Part shown: positions 53,203 to 64,000 of the stretch, one piece after another | Numbering within the stretch: the first letter of the stretch is position 1 | Layout: every line of letters begins with the position of its first letter | Assembly: GCA_963920525.1 (NCBI GenBank) | Contig: OY986435.1 | Coordinates: 300,961,908-301,025,907 of the forward strand | Length of the DNA stretch: 64,000 nt | From: Dichetophora obliterata | Lineage: Eukaryota; Arthropoda; Insecta; Diptera; Sciomyzidae | Reading direction: 5' to 3' | Translations under genes and position numbers: made by a program | The notes under the pieces: generated by a model | The model's database searches: none | Told to the model about the DNA's origin: nothing | The model's input: only the letters and a program-made list of their open reading frames with translations

Positions 53203-53279
53203 CTTCTGGACGTGCACCGCCAGAACCCTATTTTGGTCGTTATATCGGACAATTCACAAATTTTGCTCATGGCATAAAG
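53203..53279 (+). CDS. host gene exon: start of a DM13 domain
   Basis: 77 nt between an acceptor (TTTAATTACAG) and a donor (GTTTGT). It enters in phase 2 and ends on a codon border, encoding 25 aa including PEPYFGRYIGQFTNFAHGIK. This is the first strand region of a DM13 domain, the extracellular module of Skeletor and knickkopf proteins. Sequence details (GRYIGQF...FAHGIK) favour a Skeletor-like protein, but I cannot decide firmly. It joins the exon at 53476 across a 196-nt intron in the same frame. The upstream exons (signal peptide) are not visible. Confidence 0.8.
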
Positions 53280-53475
53280 GTTTGTTAAAATCTTCTGGCA
53301 ACATAACTTCTAACTTAACTACTTACCTACATATATGTAAATTTAATGTATATACCTTTCAAACAAATTTTTAAAGGAGCATTTTCTTTTTTGAAAAATA
53401 TTTGTATATAAAAAGTTAACAAACATATATATGCAATTATTTATTTGTATATTTATATATATTTTCTTTCGGCAG

Positions 53476-53627
53476 GGTTCCATTTATGCTGTAGACGAAT
53501 CTACACTCTTCCTCAAATCATTTGCATACGATGGTACGGGTCCGGATGCATTTTTCTGGGTTGGTAAAACACCACGTCCAAGTCCAGAAGGATTTATTAT
53601 TCCCTATCCAGAGGAATATACGGGAAT
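53476..53627 (+). CDS. host gene exon: core of a DM13 domain
   Basis: 152 nt, acceptor TTCGGCAG, donor GTGAGT at 53628, phase 0 in and phase 2 out. It encodes GSIYAVDESTLFLKSFAYDG, TGPDAFFWVGKTPRPSPEGF and IIPYPEEYTG. The 'YDG.GPDAFFWVG...P.PEG' signature is typical of DM13. The domain needs about 50 more residues, so the next exon must lie downstream, probably beyond the window because I see no matching sequence before 64000. This codon pattern and exact splice phasing make it the strongest host exon here. Confidence 0.87.
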
Positions 53628-54934
53628 GTGAGTATATTCCCTTTCTTTGGACATTTCTCTTTATACATATAGGTACTCAGAGTGCATGTATTTATATATA
53701 GGCCAGTGTGTATGTGTGCGTGTTGGTTTACCTACAACTGTCAGTGATATTAAATTTTCCCATTTTATTGTTGTTGTATGTATCGACCCTGTTCCATTCT
53801 TGCTTTCAAATCTTGCGGCTTTTAGTTATGCTGTTTGGGGTTTTTATTTTTCTTCAGCATTCGTTTTAAATGTGTCAGTGTTTTTCCCAGGGGGAGGGTT
53901 GGAGGTGTTGCCTTTTGTGCGAATTACGTTACGCACGGTTGACAATGAAACCACTTTGAAAAATTAAAACATTTTTCATTTTAAATACACACACGGAGTG
54001 CTCTACGTAAAATAATAAATTTTGAGAAATAATTTTGCCACTTCGTATTTTTATACAGGGCAGTAAATCGTATGACCTCAAGATACTATACGTTTCGCAT
54101 ACTATATGTTTCGGCGTGCTTATTTTGGACAGCAAAATACATTGAAGTTATGTTCTAAAAACTCAGCCCAATTAAAATTACTAAAATAAGAACAAAAAAA
54201 AAAAGTTGATAATTATATGGAATTAGAAAAACCTTTTAATGAGGATGAAAAGTGATAAGGCTTCTTTCGGAGAAGAAGTAGAAGAAGTATCTGTAGATTG
54301 TAAAGACGATGAGTGTGAACCACTAGAGCAAAGACTTTGCAACGTTTTAGAAGAACATGCAACATCGGGCAGTCAGCATAGTATTTTAAAATTGTCAGAT
54401 ATTCTGACTTAGGAAATTAATTTTTATTGTAATGCAGGTCGAAACTTAAAGATTATTTTATTGTTCTTTATTCTTATTCTTCTAAAGTTTACATTAGTGG
54501 TATCAATATAATTCAAAATAATACAATATAATTATAAGATAGTATTTGACATTAATTATGTTCATAAGAGAAGATAGTGTTAAATGTAAATTCAAAATTT
54601 TGTTTAACGTGTTGATTGAGTTATGGGGTGGAAATTAAATATACTTGTTTGTGTTCAATAATTAAATTAATACAATTTAAAACAAAAATATACAATAAAT
54701 GAATATATATTAAACCAAGAATAAAGTGCAAAAATGAAAAGTATCAAAACTAGAAAATTCACATTACAAATTTGAGTGCTAAGTGAGTTGCAAATCAAAA
54801 ATTAATTAAGTACAAACTTCAAGTAAGCGAAATGTAAAGAAATAAAATTTAAATTAAAAAAATTTAAGTTCAAAGAAACAAAAGTTCAAGTTTAAATACA
54901 AATTTAAATAAGGATTTTTAAAAATTTAGAAAGT
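53628..54934. other. likely intron, no gene recognised
   Basis: Starts at the donor GTGAGT. AT-rich; the 53647-53967 open frame has no protein features and follows directly from intronic sequence. Confidence 0.45.
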
Positions 54935-56450
54935 TTAGCTAACGGAGCGCAACAAAACTTCAATTTCCGTGTGGTCAAAATTTAGAAACCACAATTTAAT
55001 ATTTTTCAAAAATATATATAAATTTCTTAACAATAGTATGTTAACGGGGAGTTTATTAAACAATCTGTAGGACAAGATTGAAAAGAAATTTTGGTGGTGA
55101 GTAGTGCGAAAAGTAGTTACCGTTACAGCAACGCCCGCATTCCTCCGAAGGTTATAATTTCCAAATATTGGGCTTTGCATGTACCCACTCCTTTTAAAGA
55201 ATATTTTTAGGACTTTATAATAGCATAAATGTCTTACCGGTAAAATCATTAAACGTCTAAAACGGTTAATTGAAGATGAGAATCGATTAGCATTGCAAAT
55301 TTTTCTTAGTACTGCTTTTTGTAGTATTAACAATGGACTACTTTTTTGTAACTCAAAACTGAAGTTTTGAATGAAATAAGCCATAATATATTTTAAGCAG
55401 TAAGTTAAAAGAGCAGATTTGTTTTAAGCGATAGAAACATCTCACTGATGAAAGAAGGTATTTTTTCAACAAGGAAGTGTGTTCTGACCAGTTCATATTA
55501 TGATCAACAGACACACCAAGGTATTTATAGCATAGCACCTTCTCTACAGTAAAGAAATTTACACTGCATAGTGTGTTGCTATTATAAGTAGTAGGGATTT
55601 GTAACGTACACGTTTGTATGCTAAATCGACACCAGTCGTGTTCATGAAATATAATATCAATGTCTGGATTTACAACACTATGTATGCTAAAATACATTAT
55701 CTTTGTCTTGCTGCTTACAATAAGCCTATGCTACGCGAACCAAATTCTTAGCAGATGAACATCGTGATTGATATCTGCAACCATATTTAAGGGATTAACA
55801 GATCCAAAGCCTATTGCAAGATCATCTGCGAAAGCTGTAACTTTTCCTCTAAAATTTTGAGAAAATAAAGAATTAATGTATATTAAAAGTAGTACAGGGC
55901 CAAGGACAGATCCTTGGGGAACACCTAGATTGACACTACGGGGGTTACTAAATTCATTACCAACTTACAACATTTGCTTTCTGCTTGTTAAATAAGAACT
56001 AAACCAAACAAAAATAAAGCCCCGGAAGCCTGCGTTATGCAGTTTATTTATTAGGATTTTATGATTAACCATATCGAATGCCTTGGTGATATCAACAAAG
56101 AGACCAGCACAGCTTCTTTTATTTTCAAGTCCTTTGTAGATTGAAGCACAGAAATCTAGAAGCGCTTCTTCAGTTGAAAGACTTGTTCTAAAACCGTACT
56201 GACAATCACTGAAGAAGTTTTGTTTTTGAAGAAATGATATTACTCTCGCCTTAATTGCTTTTTCGAAAATTTTCGAAACTGAAGATAAAAGAGAAATTGG
56301 TCTGTAGTTGTTTTTATCTTTTTTGTTGCCTTTTTTGAAAAGTGGAATAACTATTGAGTTCTTAAGATGGCTAGGAAAGGTTCCAGTTAAAACACTTAAA
56401 TTAAAATTGCTTACAATAATCGTACAACTATTTCTCCGACTAGCTTAGAA
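54935..56450 (-). pseudogene. non-LTR reverse transcriptase relic
   Basis: On the minus strand from about 56360: NSIVIPLFKKGNKKDKNNYR, then RPISLLSSVSKIFEKAI, GFRTSLSTEEALLDF, ITKAFDMVNH, a 'G.PQGSVLGP' block, AFADDLAI, and after a TAG, CYKYLGVSVDHNMNWSEH in the 114-aa piece (55697-55353), then a frameshift into the 149-aa thumb/C-terminal piece (55384-54935). The pattern is CR1/Jockey-like RT without RNase H. Several stops and frameshifts make it inactive. Boundaries are approximate. Confidence 0.8.
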
Positions 56451-57429
56451 TCAAAACGGTGCTTTTCATCAGCGGGTTATATATGAAATAATATCCGAAC
56501 AAACCTCTCTAATGAAACATTAAGCGTGTTGATCAGCTTAATGCTTTACTTTAAAAATAATAAAAATCAAAAATTTAAATTTAAAAAGTATTTTTTAACC
56601 TTATTTTTTAACCATAAACACGACGAAACATATACGGTGTACCAAAAAATAATGTTAACATTTGTATAATTGTGCCTTAAACTGTTGTATAAAATAAATA
56701 TTATTATTTTTTGTTCTTTAAATTTGGAAACATTTTTTAGTCATTATTATATTATTTAAGGGGTCACAACTAGTTGTGACGTACAGGAAAAGGTCTGGTT
56801 TAGGATTTTTCTTTTTTTTTGCCACACATTAAAGTCATTAATAATAATTTTTTCATGAAAGATTTACATATATATGAAAAAATATTTAATTTTTTTTTTA
56901 CAAAAAATTTGAATTATTGAGTGGGATACAGCAAATTTGCGAGGGATGAATAAAAATATTTTGCAGTGATCACTGCCGCTCGTCACTAGATCTTTTGAAA
57001 TAAAAAAAGGGATCATAAGTTACTAAAATAATGCTCCTGATGAACGAAAGGATTTGAAAAAGTTTATTTTTCGAAAAATGGCGGATGTTGAAATTCAATG
57101 CTGCTTATTTAACCAAAAACCAAAAATCGTCTAAAAAAATTTTGTCGTTTATCAGGAGGAAAATTATTTATGGAACAACTGAGAAAAATTTCAAACTGAT
57201 CGGCTAAGTCGTTCTAAAGTTACTGTCATCACCGACTTTGAAAACATGGTTTTGATAAAAACGTGCTTAAAGTTTTGACTACGATGTGCATGCAGATGAG
57301 AAACCCTTATTAAGATTTATTTATCTGAATAAATAACAATCCGATCAGTGCGAAATATTTAAAAAATACTTTTGAAAGATTCTACTTTTAGATATTGTAA
57401 AAATATTATTTTTTTTTGCAAAATTCTAA
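56451..57429. other. no gene recognised; old repeat
   Basis: AT-rich; 56990-57290 (GATCTTTTGAAATAAAAAAAGG..., CCGACTTTGAAAACATGG) resembles 52090-52400 and seems to be a diverged interspersed repeat. Confidence 0.4.
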
Positions 57430-58015
57430 CTACACGTAGAAAATTAATTTGCTTGAATCTAGAAAAAGCTTTGCTTAAAAGCAAATCAGCAAAACTTTGC
57501 TCAATCACAATGTGATTTTAGACAAAGATTGCTAAATTGCAATCACTCCTCGTGTATTTAAGAAAATACAATCAAAATTTTGCTAAGTTATTACAAACTG
57601 AAAAGCAAATTTTTACTTAATTCAAGCAAATATTTGCATAGTTATTATAAATTGGAAAATCACATTTTTACTTAATGCAAGCAAATATTTACTTCGTTAT
57701 TATGAACTCAAATAGCATATTTTTACTCAATTCAAGCAAATTTCTTCTAAAAATCCGCAAAAATTTGCTTTTGCAGTTTATAATAACTAAGCATAATTTT
57801 GATTAAATTCAAGCAAAGATTTGCTTAGTTATTATAAACTGCAAAAGCAAATTTTTACTTAATTCAAGGAAATATTTGCTCAGTTATTATAAATTGAAAT
57901 AGGATATATTGATTAGTTTTTGCTGAAATTCAGCATAATTTTGAAGTGGCTGAGAATCAAGCGCAAGTTTTGCTTTACCACAATACAAATTTAGCAAACA
58001 GTTTTCTCCGTGTAG
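57430..58015. mobile_element. TIR element rich in CAAGCAAATTTTTGCT repeats, copy 2
   Basis: Starts CTACACGTAGAAAA and ends ...TTTTCTCCGTGTAG (inverse CTACACGGAGAAAA). The interior has the same GCAAAAGCAAATTT and AGTTATTATAAACT words as 1916-3074 but only one 3' terminal unit and no tRNA-like segment, so at 586 bp it shows what the basic element looks like. Confidence 0.7.
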
Positions 58016-58130
58016 TTGTGCCCTCTTAAGTTTTATGTGCTTCTTGCTTTATAAATGAATTGAATTACATTTTTTAGTTTCAAGTAATAAATAATAAAAA
58101 TAATACAAAAATAATAAAAATCCGAACGTG
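58016..58130. other. short spacer
   Basis: AT-rich, nothing seen. Confidence 0.4.
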
Positions 58131-59012
58131 TTCCGTAGAGTGGGTCGAAAAGTGCAGCCCTTATTTTAAAGATGCCCTCGAGACAACTCTAAAAACAACA
58201 AATTTTTTTTGACCCCCGTAAAAACCGACAAAATGGTATTTATTCCATAACTTATGTATTTTATAGCCGATTTTTGAAAATAGCATACCGCTAAAAAGGG
58301 CTTAACTCGTACTACATTTTCTTCTCAAAGCTTTTGATTTTCTTAAGTTTTACTCAACTGGAAAGCCCTGCTACCTCGATTTACCCCCTGAAAACAATTT
58401 TTTTTGTCATAAAATTAAACTACTTAAAAATTTGTTCATATATTGCCCAAAAAGGAATGTTCGCACGTTGCCATTACTCATGAAAATCTTTTATAACTAC
58501 TGGCATATAGTTACATTGTTTATGATTTTTTGGGACATTTCTTGAATCACCGTTATGTTTTAAAAACAAAATTAAAGAAACAAAAATAAAAACTGTTAGT
58601 TTTAAGAAATTTTATAAAAAAAGTTTTATATTACTATTTGGAACTGCTATAACATTTTTGTTTCAAGGCCAAATAAAAAACTTTTTGGGCAAGATGTGAA
58701 CAAATTTTTAAGTAGTTTAATTTTATGATAAAAAAATTAAGTTCAGGGGATGGGGGTAAATCGGGGTAACAGGGTTTACTTGTTGAATAAAACTTCAGAA
58801 GTCCAAAAGCTGTGAGAGGAAAATGAAGTACGAGTTCAGCCATTTCTAACGGTATATCATTTTCAAAAATCGGACATAAAATACAAAAGTTATGGAAAAA
58901 ATACCATTTTGGCGGTTTTTCCGGGGATTCAAAAACATTTTTTTTTGTTTTTGCAGTTGTCGCGAAGTCATCTTTAAAATAAGGGGTGCACTTTTGAAAC
59001 TTTTTTTTTGTA
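58131..59012. repeat. long foldback element
   Basis: The left arm (about 58150-58560) contains AAAAGTGCAGCCCTTATTTT, ATGGTATTTATTCCATAAC and CCGATTTTTGAAAATAGCAT. The right arm (about 58600-59000) carries the same words inverted (AATAAGGGGTGCACTTTTG, GTTATGGAAAAAATACCAT). Arms of about 400 bp with moderate divergence and almost no spacer. Non-coding. Confidence 0.75.
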
Positions 59013-59640
59013 TGGAGGCTGACCTAATCTAGTGTCCCGGGATCCCGGGATTGAGATTTTCAATACCGATAATCCCGGGATTGAGAAAAGCTTCCGGGCT
59101 TGAACTCTCGAATAAATATTTATTCTTGAACTTTTTTTAATGGCTCTTGTGATGTATCTGTAATGTTGGTTCGGGGGGTGGTTTGGGATGAGGTTAAACG
59201 ATTTTGTCGGGTCTTAACTCTGGAAAAATTCTTTTATTTGGCCAATATATTGGCGTTATATGTATATTTGACCAAAACCATTCTATTAAATGATTTGCTA
59301 GGGAATCGGTTGGCCAAATACCAATATGTTAACTTGATCAAAAGCCGTTTGTTGGCTATAACTATGAGTCTGTTAAGAAATGTATCATGATGCGCAAACT
59401 ACTTTTGCAGCACAAGCAAATTTTTCGAAAAAGGCCAATTTTGCAGCACTGCAAACATCAAAAATTCTAAAATTTAATTTTTCTATCAAGCGTCACTCAT
59501 CACTCGCATTAAAAAAATTCACATTGTAATTGGATGCCTGAAAAATGCCAGTTGTGTGCATACTACAAATGCAGTATGCATTTCCAAACTGACCCTAAAT
59601 TGTTCTAGCATTGAATAGAGCTCTAGGTTTATTTTTTTAC
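59013..59640. other. no gene recognised
   Basis: Two or three ATCCCGGGATTGAG words at 59038-59095, otherwise AT-rich. The open frame 59163-59390 has no recognisable feature. Confidence 0.4.
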
Positions 59641-59658
59641 TATATATGGCCAAAACTT

Positions 59659-60300
59659 CTATGAAGTCCTCCCATTGTGGTCGGTCCAATATTTTATGAA
59701 TCTGTCCAACATTGCGGTGTTATTACGGGAATAGTAGCTCCAATGTTGGCCTTGAGCGTACATTAAGCGTAGACTAAGGACTTGATGTGCCCCCAGAGTA
59801 ATTAATCGAGGGGTATCCAGTCGCATGATCGTGACGGCCAATTGATGAACGCTCGCCGTGAAATGACCCAATCGTCAAATTTCGCCTTCACCATGGCCAC
59901 AGATGAACCATGAATATAACATAACTCTATACTGAGGACCATTGATGTTAACGGTGTCTTCTTCCTCATTTGAAAGAAATAAGGTGCGATGATGCCGTCG
60001 TGCCATAAACCACACAAACAGCCAATCTTTGTGAATGTATTAATGCTTGGTAGAACACTTGTGGATTATTGTTGATCCAATAACGGCAATTTCGCCGTTG
60101 TTGTTGACATAGCTGCTGATCCAAAAGTAAGCATCGTCCGAGAAAAGGATTTTTTGGCTAAAATTTGGATCTCTGTCCAACATTTCCAGAGAACTCACGG
60201 TGTTGTTTTTGGTCGTCTAGCTTCAATTCTTGCAAAATAAACTTGGTTGACACTCTGGTGATGCCAAATTCAGCTGATCGGCGCCGAATCTGTTAGGCAA
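59659..60300 (-). pseudogene. mariner/Tc1-type transposase relic
   Basis: On the minus strand: KILFSDDAYFWISSYVN (first catalytic Asp region), QNNPQVFYQ-like and CGLWHDGIIAPYFF, VISRRAFINWPSRSCDWIPLD (third catalytic Asp region), then in another frame SLRLMYAQGQHW and the C-terminus. These blocks match the DDE domain of IS630/Tc1/mariner transposases. Frameshifts near 59860 and 60020 and lost N-terminal DNA-binding domains make it dead. Ends not found. Confidence 0.72.
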
Positions 60301-61601
60301 GCGTAAAACGATGTATAATGAAATGGCAAACCTTCCCAGTTGACTGTTTCCTTAGGGATTCATGGAGGATTCATGAACGAAAATTCCCAATCGCCGACGA
60401 AACTTACAGAGTCGCCCATACAAATCGTGCAGGAAAATTTAACATAAGTGTTCAAATTTTCGCCGACGAAACTTTGAAAGAAAAATGCAAGAAATTTCAT
60501 CAACGAAAGCAAGAGTAAAATATGTAGTAAATTTCGGCAACGGAATAAAATCAGATATATGAAAGAAATTTCTGCAACAAAAATAGGAAAAAAATTTCGC
60601 CCACGAAAGCAAGATGAATTTTATATTTTTTTTTACCTTTATTACAAATTTATTTTATAAACCTTTTATTTACCACCTTTTTATAACAAATTTTATTCAA
60701 TTGCATTTTTGCACAACTTTTGAACCTCTGCACATTTGTTTTATAATAAATCGGTGTTGCCAGATTGGTGCATTGCAAACCGTGAGGCCACATGCCGGTA
60801 GGAAAAAATTGTAAGAAAGCTCGTTAGTAAATCATTATAAGGTGTGAAAATACTTTTCGGATTCACTGGCGATTTCTCAGATTTCGTCAGAGATTTCTAG
60901 CCGTAATGGGGAATATTTTGACAGATGGATGTCATTGGTAACTTTGAGAGCTGCTGAAACATCAGCACTCTCAAGGCTCATGTATAAGTGCTGGTCTACA
61001 CTAGCTTCATTCAACTTCAACTCACTTTATTCAGCTTCATTCAATTCATCTTTGACGTCTACAGAAGAGATGATGAAGTGGGAAGGTGAATAAAGTGAGG
61101 AAAGAGCATTACAAATTTTAAAAATTTGCGACACACTTTGATTAGACATTCGGTGGGTCGGTTGAGTCAAGCTAGCGTAAGCTGGCACTAAGGTTGTGGC
61201 ACTTGAGAGCGAGCTCGGTCAAACTGTCGGAATGGATGAGAAGAAATCGAGAAAAAAATTGTCAAAATTAATGCATAGAACAAAATTAATGCATGATAAT
61301 TGCCTCCTTTTTTAAGGTCTGTGTTATTAATTCCAAAAATTTAATTAAAAACTGTCCTGTCTGCGACTTAAAGAAGTGATCTGACAGTTCGCAAAATCGG
61401 CTATTTCACTGTTTCGGCCAAAAAGTTCAGATTATTCCGTTTTATTCCTTTTCCGAAATTATGGAACACTTTAAATAAAATCTTCATCGGGACATTCTTA
61501 AAAAAATAAGAAAAGAGCAGAACGTGCCAAGGAAAGTTCTCACAAAGTCACTTTAATAAAAAGTTCAAAATGACTAAATTCAGATTAAAACTAACCCTAG
61601 A
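60301..61601. other. no gene recognised
   Basis: Short repeats of GAAAATTC/ATTTCGCC(G/C)ACGAA (60380-60615) and TTCATTCAACTTCAACTCAC (61007-61050). No coding or RNA feature supported. Confidence 0.4.
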
Positions 61602-61812
61602 ACTACAAACCAGGGTAGGTATCTACCCCAGGCAAACTTTGAACCACGTTTTTAAGTAAGTCAGTGACATTATCGACTGAGAAAATATACCATAACTTAG
61701 TTAATGGTGCTAGCAACAGGCCGAGGTCGCGAAACCCTTCAGTTTCTTGTTTACTGTGACAGAGTGAAGACGTTAAGCTCATGTGGGTTTGATATGTACC
61801 CCGGTTTGTAGT
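61602..61812. mobile_element. possible piggyBac-type MITE
   Basis: CCCTAGAACTACAAACC at the left and, inverted, CGGGAACTACAAACC at the right. The flanks are CTAA and TTAG, each one change from TTAA. The short 211-bp insert is non-coding. Suggestive of a decayed piggyBac-type MITE. Confidence 0.4.
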
Positions 61813-61920
61813 TCCCGTTAGTGTTTGGTGTAGGTAAGCTATTTTTCTCTTTCTTGCTGAAATAAATTTTACAATAAAACATTAAATTTATAATTTTCGG
61901 CGATGATTTTCATATTTTAA

Positions 61921-63517
61921 GTACCCATCAGGATTGCCAACTCATTTTATGTATAGTTTTCCCCGCAGTGATTCTCAAAATTCCCCTCAAAACAATTTGA
62001 ATGAATTTACTTATAGCTTTTTTAATTGAACATTACAATAAATAATGTAAGGATTTTATAAATTTTATGAAAACAATTTATTTTGATAGAAAAAATAATA
62101 CACTATAATGATAAAAAAAATAGCTTTAAAAAAGGGAAAATGTGTTTTCGAGTCGCACCTTCAAACTTTCAAACTACAATATGTCGATGGTCCGATTCGA
62201 AATGTATGCTGAGGGTGGTTTTAGACCAACAATTTTTTGAAAGTCTATTTTTTTTACATTTGATGGTTGTTGTACAACTATTTAAAAATATTTAAACAAA
62301 TTTTGAAATCAATTCCGCTTACAAAGCTGATTCTCTAGCGCTTAAAACCGGATGCGCCAGAGTACCTTTAACTAACCAGACCAATTCTAAGCGCGTTTTT
62401 CTCGAAACATACTTTTTCAAAACAGGCCGCACTATTTTCTTTAATCTATTTGTATTATAATTCTACAAATCTTTGACCAAAATATGCTTCTTTGAAAAAT
62501 TTGTCTAGCTTTTACCATCAACAATATGGTAAAAAATATCATACATTTTCCAACTTTTTTCCACGCTTCATAATTTTCTTTATCTTAAATGTTTTTATTC
62601 CATTTTGGTAAAGATGTGCATTCAAGGGTCTGTTTTTGAATTCATATTTTTATTTCAGACGATTTGGAGCCGAGCTATGGTGTGTCCCAATTTTCATTTA
62701 TTTCAAGCACACTAACTTCAGCGCAATCTTTATATTTAAACAATATATCGTCGCTGCGTCTACAAAAATGGTTATGTGTTTTTCAGCAACTTTTCAGAAA
62801 ACTTTTCAGAGCAAAAGCCTGATTTTTTTCAAGGCATTTCTACTCCTGCGAGCACATGATACTTTGATCACCTCTTAGCCAAAAGAGATCTAAAAAAAAC
62901 GCAAATTCAGAAATATGGGCAAAAGATAGTGTTAATAAAATTGCAATAAAAAAAAATTTACAAAAAATCACATAGCCATTTCTGTAGGCGCAGTGACAAT
63001 ATGTAAAAAAAAAAATTTTACTTAGAATGATGATGTTAAATTAACCTGCAAATGAAATTTCTTGCATGTATAATGTACTTTTTAGAAAACTTTTTCTAAA
63101 ATATGACTTAACTTTAACCGCTTTTGCCTAAAACCTCTCTTAAGTAAACTTCGCACATTTATGATGTTATTAAAATGAAAATCGAAGTGTCAAATTTTTT
63201 TTCAATTGTGCCATGCCTTCCAAGGTTGTAAACGAAAATGCATTAAAATTTAAAACAATAACGTCTTATTAAAAAATTAATTTGGAAACAATAATTTTTA
63301 TGCTTATGTTAATTAAATTTTTCTAATGTTGTAAGAAGAACATTGTATCAGAAAATTTAATATAAAATCAAATGCCCCGCAAATATTAGATAAAATGTTT
63401 AATTCCCCCCCAAAATCATTAAAAATTAGATGAATTATTAAATTCATTCTCCGATCGACATGAAATTCCCCGCAAATCGGGGAATTCGCTACCAGTTGGT
63501 ATGCCTGTACCCATCAG
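61921..63517. mobile_element. hAT-like non-autonomous element
   Basis: GTACCCATCAG occurs at 61921-61931 and 63507-63517, an 11-bp direct repeat that contains the 8-bp TSD GTACCCAT. The insert begins CAGGATTGCCAACT and ends, inverted, AGGCATACCAACT, as in hAT elements, with CCCCGC-type subterminal words at both sides. No transposase frame remains in 1.58 kb. Confidence 0.65.
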
Positions 63518-64000
63518 TGTTACCAACTCCAAAAAATATTTATCCCTAAAGCTTTAGTCAAAAACCCCAAAAATCGCTACAATTATTTGGGAATCCCACC
63601 AAAACAACAAAAAGATGAATTAACATTTTGTTATGATCTTTAGTTATAAATGATTTTATATTTACAAAAAAAATTCGATTTCTTAGGTTTTTAATCAAAA
63701 CAAAATGAACGCGATTTTAAATTTTTGTTGTAAAAATCAAATACTTGAGTTGTCAAACCATATAAAATCACCTTTTCTGTCTCTTTCACTCATTCACAAG
63801 TTGTACAGCTTTAGCAAAATATTTAGACGTACGTTCCTCTTGTTTTACTACACCATGGCAATGAGCAGGGAATAAAAAAAGGGAAAAAATTGAGGAATAA
63901 ATGCAAAGCAAAATCGGAATATTTATTCGATTCATATCGTAGTAAATTGGATTAGCCAATGCTTAAGAATAGCCAAAAGTCCCTAAAAAAACCCCTAAAA
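63515..64000. mobile_element. left end of another hAT-like element, cut by window edge
   Basis: CAGTGTTACCAACTCC at 63515 has the typical hAT terminus and shares TTACCAACT/TTGCCAACT with the neighbouring element's ends. The rest (AT-rich, AAAACCCC words) runs to the window edge, so the right end and TSD cannot be seen. Confidence 0.4.

Noticed and set aside
53647..53967. 106-aa frame downstream of the DM13 exon as a further exon
   Set aside because: It lies after a good GTGAGT donor, has no acceptor in phase and no DM13-like continuation.

Overview
The window is AT-rich, intron-like animal DNA packed with transposable elements. The mix of families (Polinton/Maverick, P superfamily with a THAP remnant, piggyBac, Kolobok, mariner, RTE-type and RNase H-bearing LOA/Jockey-type LINEs, many MITEs) and one DM13-domain host gene point to an insect, most likely a higher fly; I cannot name the species. 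The only host coding sequence I can support is a pair of exons at 53203-53627 (+) encoding part of a DM13 domain (Skeletor/knickkopf type). Their flanking exons are not visible, so much of the window may be intron of that gene.

The centrepiece is a complete 13,987-bp Polinton/Maverick (virus-like, adintovirus-related) element at 8390-22376. It has a perfect 6-bp target duplication (TCTTTC), terminal inverted repeats of about 270 bp, and a nearly undamaged gene set. A leftward block carries packaging ATPase, a 605-aa Lys/Asn-rich protein, a 179-aa coiled-coil protein, integrase, penton-like minor capsid protein, a 63-aa protein, double-jelly-roll major capsid protein, and 109-aa and 96-aa proteins. 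A rightward block carries a parvovirus-type phospholipase A2 protein, an adenain-like cysteine protease and an unrecognised 141-aa gene. A leftward protein-primed DNA polymerase with one 72-nt intron fills the right end. Replication (PolB), integration (integrase), particle assembly (MCP, penton, ATPase, protease) and membrane breach (PLA2) functions are all represented.

Three features of the Polinton stand out. A perfect A AAA AAC slippery heptamer sits in the correct phase immediately before the PLA2 stop codon, and a -1 shift would lead straight into the protease frame, which has no ATG in the overlap. Copies of the subterminal repeat occur again in the interior, just upstream of the 141-aa gene. 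Three 22-bp direct repeats lie between the ATPase and 605-aa genes.

Left of the Polinton (1-8383): a 5'-truncated LINE with a TTAGG-type tail and a 13-bp TSD, a foldback repeat, a TIR element with internal repeats and a tRNA-like segment, small MITEs and a truncated RTE copy. Right of it: a degraded Kolobok (22621-25715, TTAA TSD), then a degraded piggyBac (25757-28228, TTAA TSD). The 32.0-35.0 kb stretch is a nest: a P-superfamily element with an exact 8-bp TSD, a TIR MITE, and a PIF/Harbinger-like palindromic MITE split by a hAT-like element. Further right are a second RTE copy, tandem and inverted repeats, a LOA/Jockey-type LINE with a long open pol ORF (49416-51414), the DM13 exons, an RT relic, a long foldback, a mariner relic and two hAT-like elements at the right edge.
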